Source of the DNA: Hysterangium stoloniferum
Taxonomy: Eukaryota; Basidiomycota; Agaricomycetes; Hysterangiales; Hysterangiaceae
Direction: 5' to 3'
NCBI GenBank assembly: GCA_015178975.1
Contig: WHVD01000023.1
Coordinates: 682,001-746,000, forward strand
DNA: 64,000 bases
Positions 44,301-56,042 of this stretch are shown in pieces; within the stretch, counting starts at the first letter, position 1, and each line of letters starts with the position of its first letter. The translations under genes and the position numbers were made by a program. The notes below the pieces were generated by a model. That model had not been told where the DNA came from. It was given only the letters and a program-made list of their open reading frames with translations, and did not search any database.

Positions 44301-47300
44301 CTATTGATGGAAGGGATGACTTTGATCTACGAGATGTGACTGTGGATGAATTCCATAAACCTGACAGCCCAAGGATTCTTATCAGCTCTAGCATTGGGGG
44401 AACTGGTCTGAATCTGACCATTTGTGACGTGATCATCCTTTTTGTAAGCACTTATTTTTTAAGCCTGGACGTATCTACTGAAAGACCTGGCTCAGAACTG
44501 TTATGTATTTTTAGGTTTTTTCTATTTTTTAAACCAATCTCCCCTAACAAATTGCGAAAAAGAAAGTTTAAATGTAATTATATTGCGATGACAAAATTGT
44601 ACAATATTCTCCTGATTTATCTTAAAAATATGCAATTTATTTCATAATTTTAGCTTATAAACTGGGAGAGCTACGAAATTTCTATTTTGTATTCTTTTTT
44701 AATTAATATGTCATTTACTGGTGACTCAGCACTTATTCACAATGTGCAAAAAGATCACGTGATAATCACATGACATTTCAAACTCCGATAAGGACAAAAT
44801 GTGATGTGAAATAATCATACATAATCAAGGCAATATATATATTTATATTATTATAATAAAATATTATATTTATAATTAACTAAAAGTAAATATAATAATT
44901 ATATAATAATATAAAACTGGCCACCTGGTGCTTATTACATGGTGTGCAACAGTCACAAGATGCGAAGGGTATCATACATGCACAGGCGTGAGAGCATTAT
45001 GTCATCATATATGCTACAGCAAAAACCGGAAACTCCCTGGAATATTCCAGTGGCTTCCAATGGAACAGTAGTTAATAGGTACTAATAGTAGATAGAATAT
45101 TGTAGAATATTCTATAAGATTCCAGAATATTCTATTATGCCAAGAACATTCTATAGTGTCTTAGAGGTAGTTAGAACCTCCCACAATGCTCTAGAAAATT
45201 CTAGAAAATTCTAAATGACATCATTCAATCTTCTAGAATCTTCTAAATGTCTCAGACTAAAATGTATATAAGGAGCTCAGCTCCAGCCTTGAAAATAATA
45301 TCATCTCATCTCATCAATACACCACATCTGTGTGTCACTGCAGCAAGCAGGCTACTCCACCCCAATCTGGGCAGTTGGACATCTAATTCCACCTCTATCA
45401 GAGCTGTTGGAAACCCTTGCCACCTCTATCAGAGTTGTTGGCCCAATCAGATCCCTTGTCACCTCAATCTGAGTTGTTGACTGATCTGTTGTTCCCTTGT
45501 CACCTCAATCTGAGTTGTTGACTTTTGTTCCCCCTTGCCACTTCTTAATTGAATAGTTGGCTTTTATATATCTGTTGCCACCTCAGTTAGAGTTGTTGGC
45601 TATCAACCTATAATATATAAATAATCTCATACTATAGTTAACTCTTAATTGAGTACTGATTATTAGTTTTCCTTACATTGTTATTTGTAGTCTAACACTT
45701 CAGTCACTCTAGTTGAGTAAGTTGACTGTTTATTACATTGCAAATAATCCCTTTCCATTGTTCATTCATTGTGAATTAGTAAAGCATATATTAGCCAAAT
45801 AAGTGTTTTATTCTATACATATCTAATCTTTTGACCTGTTTATAAATATTTTATTGTTTGATAAATAGTATAAAATATATATAAACTAGCTAGAATTGAA
45901 GTTGAATCTAGATTCTGAATCAGTGAATTGTTATTCATATTTGAAGTACATATTTTCACAGAAAAAGAACAAGCTTGCACAAGCAGCTCTCAAAACCTTC
46001 TTTGCGAAGTAGGGTGCATATATTCAAGTAAACTCTTGACTTCAGGGGTTCTAAGTCTATTCAGGCTGCCACTGATTAATATCAAATACTTAAATTATTT
46101 TACCTTGCAGTGAATTGAGTATTTGCACATTTTGATAGAGCACTGGACTCCTTTTTTAGAAAATAGTATTAAAATAAGGCTAATACATCACAAGAACCAG
46201 CCATGGAGTTCACAGGAGACTCATCAAATACGTGGACGAGCTCACAGACAACCACAAAAGAAGGTTGTCAAAGTGATTCACCTGTTGGTGGGCGAATCAT
46301 CTGATATTCTCCTCAACCAGCTTACTTTACAAAAGGAAGATATGTTCAATGCATTTGTAAACAAGGATCTGGGTAAAGGTAAGGTATCAATTTGATTTGC
46401 AGTGGGTGACATTACCAATAGCATTTGCAGAGCTACTGGACATTATGACTGGCAAGGCTGTACATATGTTGTCCTGGAGATGAGAGTGATGAGTTATCTG
46501 GGTCAGATGATAGTCCAAAAAGTGGGAATGAAAGCGAAACATCATTCCCACTGATGAAACCATGCAGCAAAAAGTGGTATGCTTCAACAGAACCGATAAA
46601 TTCTGAAAACAGTAATGTTAAAGAAAACTCGGGATGCTTGTAGAGAACAGGAGGAGTCAAAGAGCAAGCTGAAACAGAAATCAAAATCAATGACAAAGGT
46701 CAAGTCTAAGCTACAGGATACCACAGACACAGATTTTAAAGACATGAATAAGGTAGAAGGTAACAGAGTTCAAGTAGAAGGTGGTGATCCGTCTATGAAA
46801 AGAAATGAAGGAGTCTTGGATACCAATGGCCCAATGATGGACTGGAATGGAAATTCTCCAGGGCATTTTGACACAGATATGAGGAGTGCTTCACCAGAAA
46901 TTTTGAACACAGGTTAAAAAGAAAGTTTTGGATGGAAGGGGAGTGAGTATATTTTACATGGGGTGTACTACCATTACTCACCTACTTCGAGTTTCGAGAC
47001 CGCAGCATAGGCCCTCAATTGAACATTCTTGTAAGTGTCATCTTAACTGGGTTCATTTCAAGTTTACAATTACACCTTTTAGCTTTGGCAATGGATAAAT
47101 TCCTGTTGAACCAGAGTGAACTTGGAACTCATGCACACCAATCAGAGGTGAGTGAGTAAAGATCACATGGTGCCATTAGGAGTAACCCTTGTTGATGTAC
47201 TTCAAGTTTCCACATTACAGGACTTTACAATGGAGCAATTGGCTGAGGAAGACTTGGAAGAGTTGGTTTATGATGAAAGCAGCCCTCCTCTTATGAGCAG

Positions 47301-47818
47301 TGGATTTTCAAGTGGAATCCACAAGGATCGGTATTCTGGAACTAAAAGTAAGCTGGGAATAATAAGATCAAGTCATCACTCACAATCATGTTGAAATCGG
47401 TCTGTCTAGTCACTACACCCTCCACCTCTAACCAGAAGGTTGGGGTGAGATTGTCCCAACCAAAATTTAAATCAAATCCTTTCAGCCGGTCTTCTGGAAA
47501 CTTGGAAAAGCAGAAGAAGGATTGCCAGACAGAGGGCACTGTGACTGCTGAAGGTATTTTTGTTAAGGCTTTGGAATGTGCCAGAGATACTAATGTTGAC
47601 CAAAGGTTACAGTAGTGGAAGTCAATATAAAACAGGTGGTGAAAGTTCAAATGGTGTGTATAGTTATTTTCTGGTTCTGGATGATTGAGAAAACTGCTGT
47701 AGAAATGATACCTGCTCATTGTCGGGGGACAGTGTTAGGAAGCAATGAAAGATGGTTCCAACCTAACCCGAGCTTGCTGAAGCATAAGTTCGAGGTGAAG
47801 CATCGTCAAAAGAAGTAG
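41380..47818 (+). pseudogene. SNF2-family helicase gene, frame-broken and split by insertion
   Basis: The clear part is 42446-46395. The ATPase N-lobe reads HWHQTAGVHSIARNIF, then motif I DEVGLRKTSLTIAII, HLIIVPGTLRGQWIKEL (motif Ia) and IIVVTSHSS. After a frame change at about 43170-43230 come motif II LDKAHEMRS and motif III LTGTPLQT. The C-lobe gives ILISSSIGGTGLNLT (motif V, 44370-44420) and, after a 1.7-kb insertion, NQPWSSQETHQIRGRAHRQP (motif VI, about 46196-46255). SNF2 proteins remodel chromatin or DNA-protein complexes with ATP. Motif I has Arg for Gly, and motif II has DKAH for DEAH, so catalysis is lost. Upstream (41380-42290) and tail (46600-47818) pieces are assigned by position only. 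Confidence 0.75.
44445..46190. mobile_element. Insertion inside the SNF2 gene
   Basis: Separates motif V from motif VI, probably within an intron (donor-like GTAAGC at about 44443). The first part (44480-45010) is the inverted partner of the repeat at 16778-17240. From about 45010 there is an LTR-like part with TATATAAGG near 45266 and four to five direct words CAGAGTTGTTGG or similar (45400-45600). No ends with target duplications were identified. Confidence 0.6.
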
Positions 47819-48114
47819 GGATGATTCTCGTGGTGGGATTATTCTAGTTGTTGGAATATGAAATGGATGGGGCTATGTTGTGATCTAATCGTAGTGTAAT
47901 GGGAGTTAGCAACAACAGGTAGAGTATAGTGAGTATGGAATATCTTGCCTTCTGAGTACAAATACATCGTGTGGGTCCAAAGTGGGAGTGACTATATATG
48001 GCATTGTATTGCAATCATGAAGGGATGTTGAGATAGATATGGCCATGTTAGGAATATGGTCATTGTGAAGAATGAAACTAATAAGTACAGACAATCCTGA
48101 CACCACTGTACCTT

Positions 48115-49095
48115 CTAAGATTGACCCCACAGGGACCCATGGGTGAGTGTGGGTCAATCCTGCCTGGTGCCTCAATATGTAATAATTGCCTTTTATGGGA
48201 AATAAGATTATTCCCGCAAAGCCAATTTTGAAGCACCAGGCAAGATTGACCCCCCACAAGGACCCATGGGTGAGTGTGGGTCAATCTTGCCTGGCGCTTC
48301 AATATGTTATAATTGCCTTTTATGGGAAATAAGATTATTCCTGCCAAGCCAATTTGAAGTGCCAGGCAAGATTGACCCCCCCCCCCCCCCACAGGGACCC
48401 ATATGGATCCCTGTACTATGGGTCCCTGTTCTATGGGTCCCTGTGGGGTTGTCACAACCATTACATGTCACATATTGTCACAAACATTCAAAGGTAACTT
48501 TCGACAACTCTTCAACCTATCGAATTCAACTCGACAAAACCGAACATTACTCGACACCATCGAATCTCTTTCGACATGTCTCATTTCGACATCATGAATG
48601 ATTTCATTATTAGTTCATAACATAGTCATAACAATACGAAGAAAAGCATAAAAGGGCTATGAAAGGAGCGAGGGAAGTCAGTCAAAATATCTGTATATTA
48701 GTGATATAAGTAATCTATCTTGTGGTAACTTCTTCAACAAATACTTCCGTGAGTTCTCGCGACTGGTAATAGCCTCTTACTTCATCAACAGGGTGAATAT
48801 ATACTTCATCGAACGAGGCTTTCGAGTTCGATTAGTAGAATATTATTTGACTTTATCGAAGAATAATCGATTTGTGACAGGGGTCACTCTTGCCTGGCAC
48901 TTCAAAATTGAGTGTTCAGGAATAATCTTATTTCCCATAAAGGGCAGTTATTACATATCTAAGCAATTAATCCACAAAAAATTATTCCATATCTTAACCA
49001 GAGATGGAAGCTGGGATTTTCGGATATTAATTGTTAAGATATGTAATACTTTCCTGATATGGGAAATAAGATTATTATACATGCAGCTTCAGTGC
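48115..49095. mobile_element. Cluster of GACCC-type MITEs (three copies)
   Basis: Two complete copies, 48151-48252 and 48278-48378, have terminal inverted repeats of about 20-25 bp opening GGGTCAATCTTGCCT and closing AGGCAAGATTGACCC, and a centre with TTTTATGGGAAATAAGATTA. A third copy, beginning near 48447, is split by a solo LTR and continues at 48880-49095. Between copies is a short spacer with the palindrome ACCCATGGGT. Long ORFs here (for example KIGFAGIILFPIKGNYYI) are repeat translations. Confidence 0.85.
48450..48879 (+). mobile_element. Solo LTR, family D, TSD GGGGT
   Basis: 430 bp, TGTCACAACC...GATTTGTGACA, flanked by GGGGT at 48445-48449 and 48880-48884. Removal restores a MITE phrase (CTGTGGGGTCACTCTTGCC). 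It ends like the family D LTR at 35906-36395, with several tracts of TCGAC. Confidence 0.95.
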
Positions 49096-49885
49096 TAGAG
49101 TAAACAGCTGCATACACACAGCTTCAGCGCTAGAATAAAAGTTGCACGCATGCAGCTGTTCATCCAGGATGAACAGCTGCATATACACAACTTCAGCACT
49201 AGAGTAAAATCTGTGTGTACACAGTTGTTCATCCTGTATGAACAGCTGCATACACGCAACACCTGCAGCTTTGGCACTAGAGTAAAGGTTGCATGTGCAC
49301 AGTTGTTCATCCTGGATGAACACCTGTATCCACACAACACCCACAGCTTCGGCGCTAAAGTTGCATGTGCACAGTTGTTCATCCTGGATGAACACCTGCA
49401 TACGTGCAACACCTGCAGGTTCAGTGCTAAAGTTGCATGTACACAGTTGTTCATCCTGGATGAACAGCTGTATATGCGCAACACCCACAGCTTCGGCACT
49501 AAAGTTGTGTGTGCACAGTTGTTCATCCTGGATGAACACCTGCATACGTGCAACACCCACAGCTTCGGCACTAAAGTTGCATGTGCACCCCATTGTTCAT
49601 CCTGGATGAACACCTGCATACGCGCAACATCCACAGCTTCGGCACTAAAGGTGCATGTGCACAGTTGTTCATCCTGGATGAACACCTGCATACACACAAC
49701 ACTTGCAGCTTCGGCACTAGAGTAAAAGTTGTGTGTGCACAGGTGTTCATCCTGGATGAACCCCTGCATATGCACAACACCCACAGCTTCAGTGCTAAAG
49801 TTGCATGTGCACAGGTGTTCATGCATACATGCAACACTCGCAGCTTTGGCACTAGAGTACAAGTTGCATGCACACAGCCCTTCTT
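49085..49885. repeat. 72-bp hairpin satellite, array 1 (about 10 units)
   Basis: Unit starts, scored on TTCATCCTGGATGAA, lie at 49306, 49378, 49450, 49522, 49596, 49668, 49746 and 49818, so 72 bp (74 or 78 where a few bases are inserted). Each unit has a long inverted repeat (arms CAGTTGTTCATCC or CAGGTGTTCATCC and GGATGAACACCTG around one T) and a linker CACAGCTTCGGCACTAAAG. Since 72 is 24 codons, ORFs on both strands stay open; I regard them as shadows. Confidence 0.9.
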
Positions 49886-49954
49886 GTGCTTGATATTCAG
49901 CTAGTGATAAAATAGGCAATGTAGAGTGGTGGCTTTGAAGCGGTGGGGAAGATT

Positions 49955-50420
49955 GACCACATAGACACCCATAGTACAGATACCCATGGGTGCCTTTGGG
50001 TTCAATCTTGCCTGGCACTTCAATACGTAATAATTGCCTTTTTTGGGAAATGAGATTATTCCAGCAAACCCAACTTTGAAGTGCTGGGCAAGATTTGACC
50101 CCACAGGCACCCATGGGTGTGTGTGGGTCAAACTTGCCTGGCGCTTCAATATGTAATAATTGCCTTTTATGGGAAATGAGATTATTCCCGCAAACCCAAT
50201 TGTGAAGTGCCAGACAAGATTGACCCCACAGGGACCCATATGGATTCCTGTGCTATGGGTCTCTGTAGGGTCAATCTTGCCCAGTGCTTCAAAATTGGGT
50301 TTGTGGGAATAATCTCATTTCCCATAAAGGGCAATTATTACATATCTAAACAATTAGTCCATAAAAGGAAATTATTCCATATCTTAACTAGAGATGGAAG
50401 CTGGGATTTTTGGAGATTAA
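49955..50420. mobile_element. Second cluster of GACCC-type MITEs
   Basis: Copies at 49998-50101 and 50125-50226 and a longer relative from 50268 with the phrase TTATTACATATCTAAACAAT and AGAGATGGAAGCTGGGATTT, also present at 48945-49020. Spacers again carry CCCATGGGT. Confidence 0.85.
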
Positions 50421-51230
50421 TCACCTGTGTATCTTCTATTTGCAACCTAATTAGCTTGCCGCATAGCCCCCTGAGCTCCGATCTAATTAGAATGCATAAG
50501 CTATTTTGCCATACCCTGCTGGATGGTCCTGCACTTCCCAGCAGCTAGATGAGTCACCCTTCGCTTGCAATGCTCCACATGTGACCCCAAATCTCTAACT
50601 GTACACAGCTGTACATAGCTGACATAATGCATCTCTGCACTTTGCCTGTTCCCCATCTGCCACCATTTCATTCCTGGGCTTTGCTTTCCTATCATTTCAT
50701 GGGCAAGAAGCACAAATTAGGGCTTTCTTCAAAGGTCTCTGTATCTAGTAGTGGGCCAAATGGATGTCTTGTAACTTCTAGGATTACTACTGCGCACATA
50801 CGTCAGAATGCCGCCAATTTTATTCAAGAATGTCAGGAAAGGTTGAAATGTAAGTAAATCACACTTTATTACATATAATAACATAATGACTTTATGATGC
50901 CAACATCAAATTGTTAAGAGATATTTCGGGGATTTTGAATGCGGAAGATTTGTGTGCTGGTATACCACACCCCTGTAGGTTTCCTGTTGATGTTGAAATT
51001 TGATGCCCATGCCCTTTAACTGTTGCCCCCAAATTGTCATACACCATCGCCCACATTTTGGATCATCACTATCACCATTTCCATGCCAATTTACTGGCTG
51101 TTGTCACTGCTGCATTTTTCCCACTGCATTTTGCACTGCTGCCACATCTTGCCACCAATGCCAACATGTTTCACCACTATCACCCATTCCTCCAACATTT
51201 CCATGGCTTTTTTTTTCACTATCACCGTGT
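50421..51230. other. Geneless stretch
   Basis: No supported gene. Unique-looking sequence, with direct phrases such as CTGTACACAGCTGTACATAGC near 50600. Confidence 0.35.
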
Positions 51231-51233
51231 TTT

Positions 51234-51462
51234 CCACTCATCTTCACATTTTCCACTCATCTTCACATTTTCCACTCATCTTCACATTTTCCACTCATCT
51301 TCACATTTTCCACTCATCTTCACATTTTCCATTCATCTTCACATTTTCCACTCATCTTCACATTTTCCACTCATCTTCACATTTTCCACTCATCTTCACA
51401 TTTTCCACTCATCTTCACATTTTCCACTCATCTTCACATTTTCCACTCATCTTCACATTTTT
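51234..51462. repeat. 19-bp array CATCTTCACATTTTCCACT (12 units)
   Basis: Perfect 19-bp period at 51241, 51260, 51279 and on to about 51460, with one CCATTCATC variant. Three units make 57 bp, so all frames stay open; the ORFs here are shadows. Confidence 0.95.
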
Positions 51463-51889
51463 CACTCAGCATTATATTCTGGTTGCCATGCTGGAGCTAG
51501 AAAATTGAAGACTTCAAGACTTATTTGGTTGAGGTAGTAAATTTTTCTTTTCAATTGCTTTCAATTGAAAGACTTATATATTTCAGGGAGTGCTTTGGGC
51601 ACTTGGTTTTCCTTGAGGGAGTGTGTTAGAATATAGGGCTGTGTGAGCGTGCACAAGGTGCTACACTGGCCCCATTGTTCTTTTGATTTTCACGGTATTG
51701 CCACACTATTGTTCTCATTGTGTATATACATAAGTAGTATAGTTTTTTTATAATTACACTATCCATTTTCCCCCTATGAGACATGGAGGTCAAATGGAAA
51801 TTATATTCATCTTTGCTTATGATTCTTATGAACTTCAAGAACTGATTTCAACAGTTTTAATGCACTTCTCATTATCAGAGTGTGGTACA

Positions 51890-52360
51890 AAAGTTGCATG
51901 TGCACAGGTGTTCATCCTGGATGAACAGCTGCATACACACAACACCCACAGCTTCGGCACTAAAGTTGCATGTGCACAGGTGTTCATCCTGGATGAACAC
52001 CTGCATATGTGCAACATCCACAGCTTCAGTGCTAAAGTTGCATGTGCACAGGTCTTGGATGAACACCTGCATATGTGCAACACCTGCAGCTTTGGTGCTA
52101 AAGTTGTGTGTGCACAGGTGTTCATCCTGGATGAAAACCTGCATATACACAACACCCGCAGCTTCAGCGCTAAAGTTGCATTTGCACAGGTGTTCATCCT
52201 GGATGAACACCTGCATATGTGCAACACCCACAGCTTCGGTGCTAGAGTAAAAGTTGCATGTGCACAGTTGTTCATCCTGGATGAACACCTGCATACACAC
52301 AACACCTGAAACTTTGGCGCTAAAGTTGTGTGTGCACAGGTGTTCATCCTGGTCCCTAGA
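51890..52360. repeat. 72-bp hairpin satellite, array 2 (about 7 units)
   Basis: Same unit as at 49085-49885, including the arms CAGGTGTTCATCC and GGATGAACACCTG. One unit is shortened (AGGTCTTGGATGAA, 52050). The array ends in the middle of a hairpin, at GTGTTCATCC, where an unrelated sequence TGGTCCCTAGATGC begins. Confidence 0.9.
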
Positions 52361-53610
52361 TGCCCTACCCTATGTAAAAGGGATCTGGTCCCTAGATGCT
52401 GTATCCTATGTAAAAGGGATCTGGTCCCTAGATAAACCCTACCAGACCCATATAACCCTAAACCCCTCCAATCTATCACTCCCATCATCCACCCAGTTCC
52501 TGGGTAGCAGACATCAACCCTTGACCCATGTCAGCTTCTTAATTAATTTCAGCCATGTGGTGCAACCAGATAAAGCCTTTTAATTAATCTGAGCCAGATG
52601 CTGCCATCACACCAACTTCTTGATTAATCTGGTCCCTGTCTTGCAATCAGGATAATTCTCTAAATATTCCTGGACACTCTCTGATTATTAAATAAAATAT
52701 TCTGAGCAATGCATTGCAATCAGATCAGTTGCTAAGTATTCTCTGAGCACTGCAGATCCTCCTCTGCCCACTGTGGCACAGCCAGATCAGCTCCTTAATT
52801 AATCTGAGCCTTGTGTTGCAACCAGCTCAGCCTTTTAATTAATATATCCCCTTGTACTCCAACCAGAGTAACCCTTAATAAATCTAAACACTATCTGCCA
52901 ATGACATCATTGCCTTTTTTAGAACAATCCCTCTCAACATATAAATAGTGGGCATCTACCCCCCCCATCTCCCTCATCCTGACTTTCCCAGTCATCCATC
53001 TATCCAAACTATCAAGTGTCAACACTTGCCACTATCCTCTGACTCATCTCTTGATTATCCTGCCCTCAGTTTGGCTTGTTATCTTGCACTGTGAGCTTGA
53101 GTTATGATCTCCTACCTTGCAACTTTGATTCTAATATTTTTCTTTGTTTATCTATCTTTATTTTAGACAAATCACTTATTCACCGACTGCTTGTTCTATC
53201 CCTTCAACCTTGTCACTGTGCATCCTCTGCACCTCTCCACTGGAATACTGCCTTGTTTGCTGGGATTTTACTGCAAAGGTGAGTGCACTATGTCTATTTT
53301 ACCTTTAGATACCTTTGACTTTTATCTCCTTCTTTGTTGGTTACATATGTTATATGGTTTCCATACTTCATGTATGTCCCATTGAGCTGCTATGTCTCTC
53401 TCTGAGACTAGTATTAAACCCTAAACCTACCTATCAACCACCCGACTATTGATCATCACCCCAGACTCCCTGGGTTTCCCAACCATGTCTGAAATTGGAC
53501 ACAAAAGTCTTATAAGGGCACAACCCATAAGTTAAAGTCATGTCTTACCAGCATCTGTGGGTTTCTCCGAAGACCGTTTTATAAGCCTGAACTCACCCCT
53601 TAACAACTGT
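52352..53610. other. Probable LTR-derived stretch
   Basis: Begins with three AAGGGATCTGGTCCCTAGAT-like repeats, then TTAATTAATCTGAGCC words about every 60 bp, a TATA-like CATATAAATAG near 52938 and an end CCCCTTAACA at 53605. Near 53518 there is a degenerate form of the shared LTR motif (CCCATAAGTTAAAG). No matching target duplication was found. Confidence 0.45.
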
Positions 53611-54590
53611 TCCCTACTATTTGTGAACACATCATTACTCTGCTCCTCTCTAATGTCTCTGGGCACTCTATTCATCAGACCACTGGTGTTAGCATTGGAA
53701 CTATCTCAAAAATACACTCTGAATACTATCCTGAGGCTTTCAAGTCCTCTGGTGGTCATCCAACTAAGCTTACATCTACTAATATCAGCTATGCTAAGCA
53801 TCTCATTTGCAGGCAGAAATCTGATAATGCAGTGCAAGTTACCAAGTCACTTCAGGATGTCACAAATAAGTCCCTCTCCTCCTAAACTGTTTGTCATGTC
53901 TTACACAAGCCTGGCCTAAAACATGTGGTGAAGAAGAAGTGCCCTCCTCTGAGACAATCTCACAGGAGGAAGAGGCTACAGTGGGCAAAGAGACATCTGA
54001 AGTACACTCTGGAGGACTGGAAGAGAGTTGTATTCTCTTATGAGACCAAAATCAATCATCCTGGGTCAGATGGAAGGAAGTAGATGTAGAAAAAGGTGGT
54101 TGGAGAGGTTAACTGATAGGCAGGTGGAGGGAACATTGAAGTTTGGTGGTGGTAGTGTGATGGTGTGGGGTTGCATACTTTGGGAAGGCATTGGATATGC
54201 CACTAGAATTGAAGGGAAGATGAATTCACAGTTTTACTACTCCATCTTGGAGGATGAACTTCAGCAATCCCTTGAATTTTACAAGAAAACTCCATCTGAT
54301 ATCATCTTCTAGCAGGATAATGATCCAAAGCATACTAGCAAACTACCTCAAAAGTGGTTTGATGACCATGGCTACACTGTTATGAAATGGCCAGCACAGT
54401 ATCCAGATCTAAACCCTTGAAAAGGAGGCTAGCTGACTACAACACACTATTTAGTGGAGTGGGGAGCGTTGGGAGTACTGTCAAGTGGAATGGGAGAAGA
54501 TACCAAAGGAGGGTGTCAGAACTTGATGGAAAGTATGCCTAGAAGAGTAGAAGCTGTAATTAAGACCAAGGGAGGGTATACCAAGTACTA
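53606..54590 (+). pseudogene. Second-family Tc1/mariner transposase, dead
   Basis: Pieces in several frames: TTGVSIGTISKIHSEYYPEA and SSGGHPTKLTST (DNA-binding part), WAKRHLKYTLEDWKRVVFSY, FGGGSVMVWGCILWEGIGYA, QDNDPKHTSKLPQKWF and WPAQYPDLNP, with an end MPRRVEAVIKTKGGYTKY. The first catalytic Asp is replaced (FSYETK for the usual WSDETK), and stops occur at 54067-54110, 54310 and 54418. It differs clearly in sequence from the copies at 18.7 and 31.8 kb. No terminal repeats found. Confidence 0.85.
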
Positions 54591-54832
54591 GTTTAGTATA
54601 TAGGGTTTATAAAATACAGGTAACAAAACCATTCAGATGTACAAGCTTCATTAATCCTATTATTACATCACCATAAATGGACATATGACATCATGGTTAT
54701 GTAATCAACATTTAGTGATATTAGAGCATCTATCATAATTTATTCAGAATTTTTAGAATTTATTTTGGGCTAATGCTAAAGGATCTTTTCAAAACAAAGA
54801 GACATCTGAACAGTTTTGTTACCTACTGTATG

Positions 54833-56031
54833 TGTCACGAATGTACAAACTCAAATTTCAATAATATTCAATTTAATATTTCTTCGACATTCTTTCGACT
54901 TTCTGACTCGACTTCCGACTCGACTTCTATTCTTGGACAATATCTTCAACAATATCAAATATCTTCGACTTGTCTCAGGTTGATATCATTGATGATTTCA
55001 CTTTGATAACATATTATCATCATAGGTAAATGATATACAGTATATAAGGGCAATGACAGGAATGAAGGAAGTCAGTCAGAAAACCTGTATTATATTATAT
55101 TATTACTGTATTACATAATCGTCAAACTTTTCCGAGTCCTTCTTTGACTTATTTATTCGTGAGTGTTAAGAACTGAAAACTGACTAAATGTCGGTGGCCG
55201 ACAGGGACCGATCAGAAGGACTTGGCTTCAACTTATGTGCTGCACCCTCGCAAATATCCATAGGGTGTCCTTAAATTTCGGGCGGGCGAAGACTAATCCT
55301 AAAGAGCTCCTCTCGGCCAGATACCAATCGGAACCAAAGGATAAGTCAAGCGTCGGGCCAAGGGGGTTGGGGCCGGGAGTGGGCGAGCGCACGCAAAGGC
55401 CGATGGGGGATTCTTAGTATGAGACTGTTACAGACGTATGAGGGTATTCTGAGTTGATATTCTGATTGCCTAGTAACTACAACTACAGTGGGTTCATATA
55501 CAAGTAACAGGCGTCTAGAAAATACTAATGGGGAGAAGGGCGGAAAATGGTATTAACAATAAGCTTGACTAGGAACGGGAGGTATATGATTAGTTCGGAG
55601 GCTGATGATAACCGAGAGTGGGATTACGATAAAAGGAAATAGTTCAAGGACTACAAATATAGATAGACATATATGAAACATAAGATTGAACGGATCAACA
55701 TAATAAAAGGGGACGTATCAAAGTTTGACCAGACAATACGAGTTATTTTGACATGGGCGTAAACGGAGTTTGATCTTCGTGAAAACATATGTCAGCTTTG
55801 GGGCCGATGGTTTCCGAGACGGTGACTTGAAACATTGATAGGTGGCGATAACCTCGGGACCGATAGGGTTGTGACACGGTCGTAACAGTGAGCCTCTGTG
55901 TCCTATCTTTGCCTCACACTTTATCAACAGGATGAATTAATACTTCGTCGAATGAGGCATCTTTATTCAATATTGTTGAATATTCTTCAATTGTTTATTT
56001 GACTTTATTGAGTAAAATTTGATTTGTGACA
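54833..56031 (+). mobile_element. Solo LTR, family D, TSD GTATG, interrupted
   Basis: TGTCACGAATG...GATTTGTGACA, flanked by GTATG at 54828-54832 and 56032-56036. It carries the family A LTR 55164-55887 inside. Without the insert and its target duplication its length is 470 bp, close to the 490 bp of 35906-36395. Confidence 0.95.
55164..55887 (-). mobile_element. Solo LTR, family A (inverted), TSD GTGAG
   Basis: 724 bp, TGTTAAGAACTG...GGTCGTAACA as read on plus, flanked by GTGAG at 55159-55163 and 55888-55892. It is the reverse complement type of 21010-21734. Confidence 0.95.
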
Positions 56032-56042
56032 GTATGGGTGTA

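Noticed and set aside
48793..52488. Many ORFs of 100-340 codons over the 72-bp satellite and MITEs
   Set aside because: Period 72 is divisible by three, so frames stay open on both strands; the translations are repetitive (LFILDEHLHTCNT) with no conserved fold.
52352..53605. Complete solo LTR
   Set aside because: The 3' end looks right (TTAACA), but no TG start with a matching 5-bp duplication could be found.
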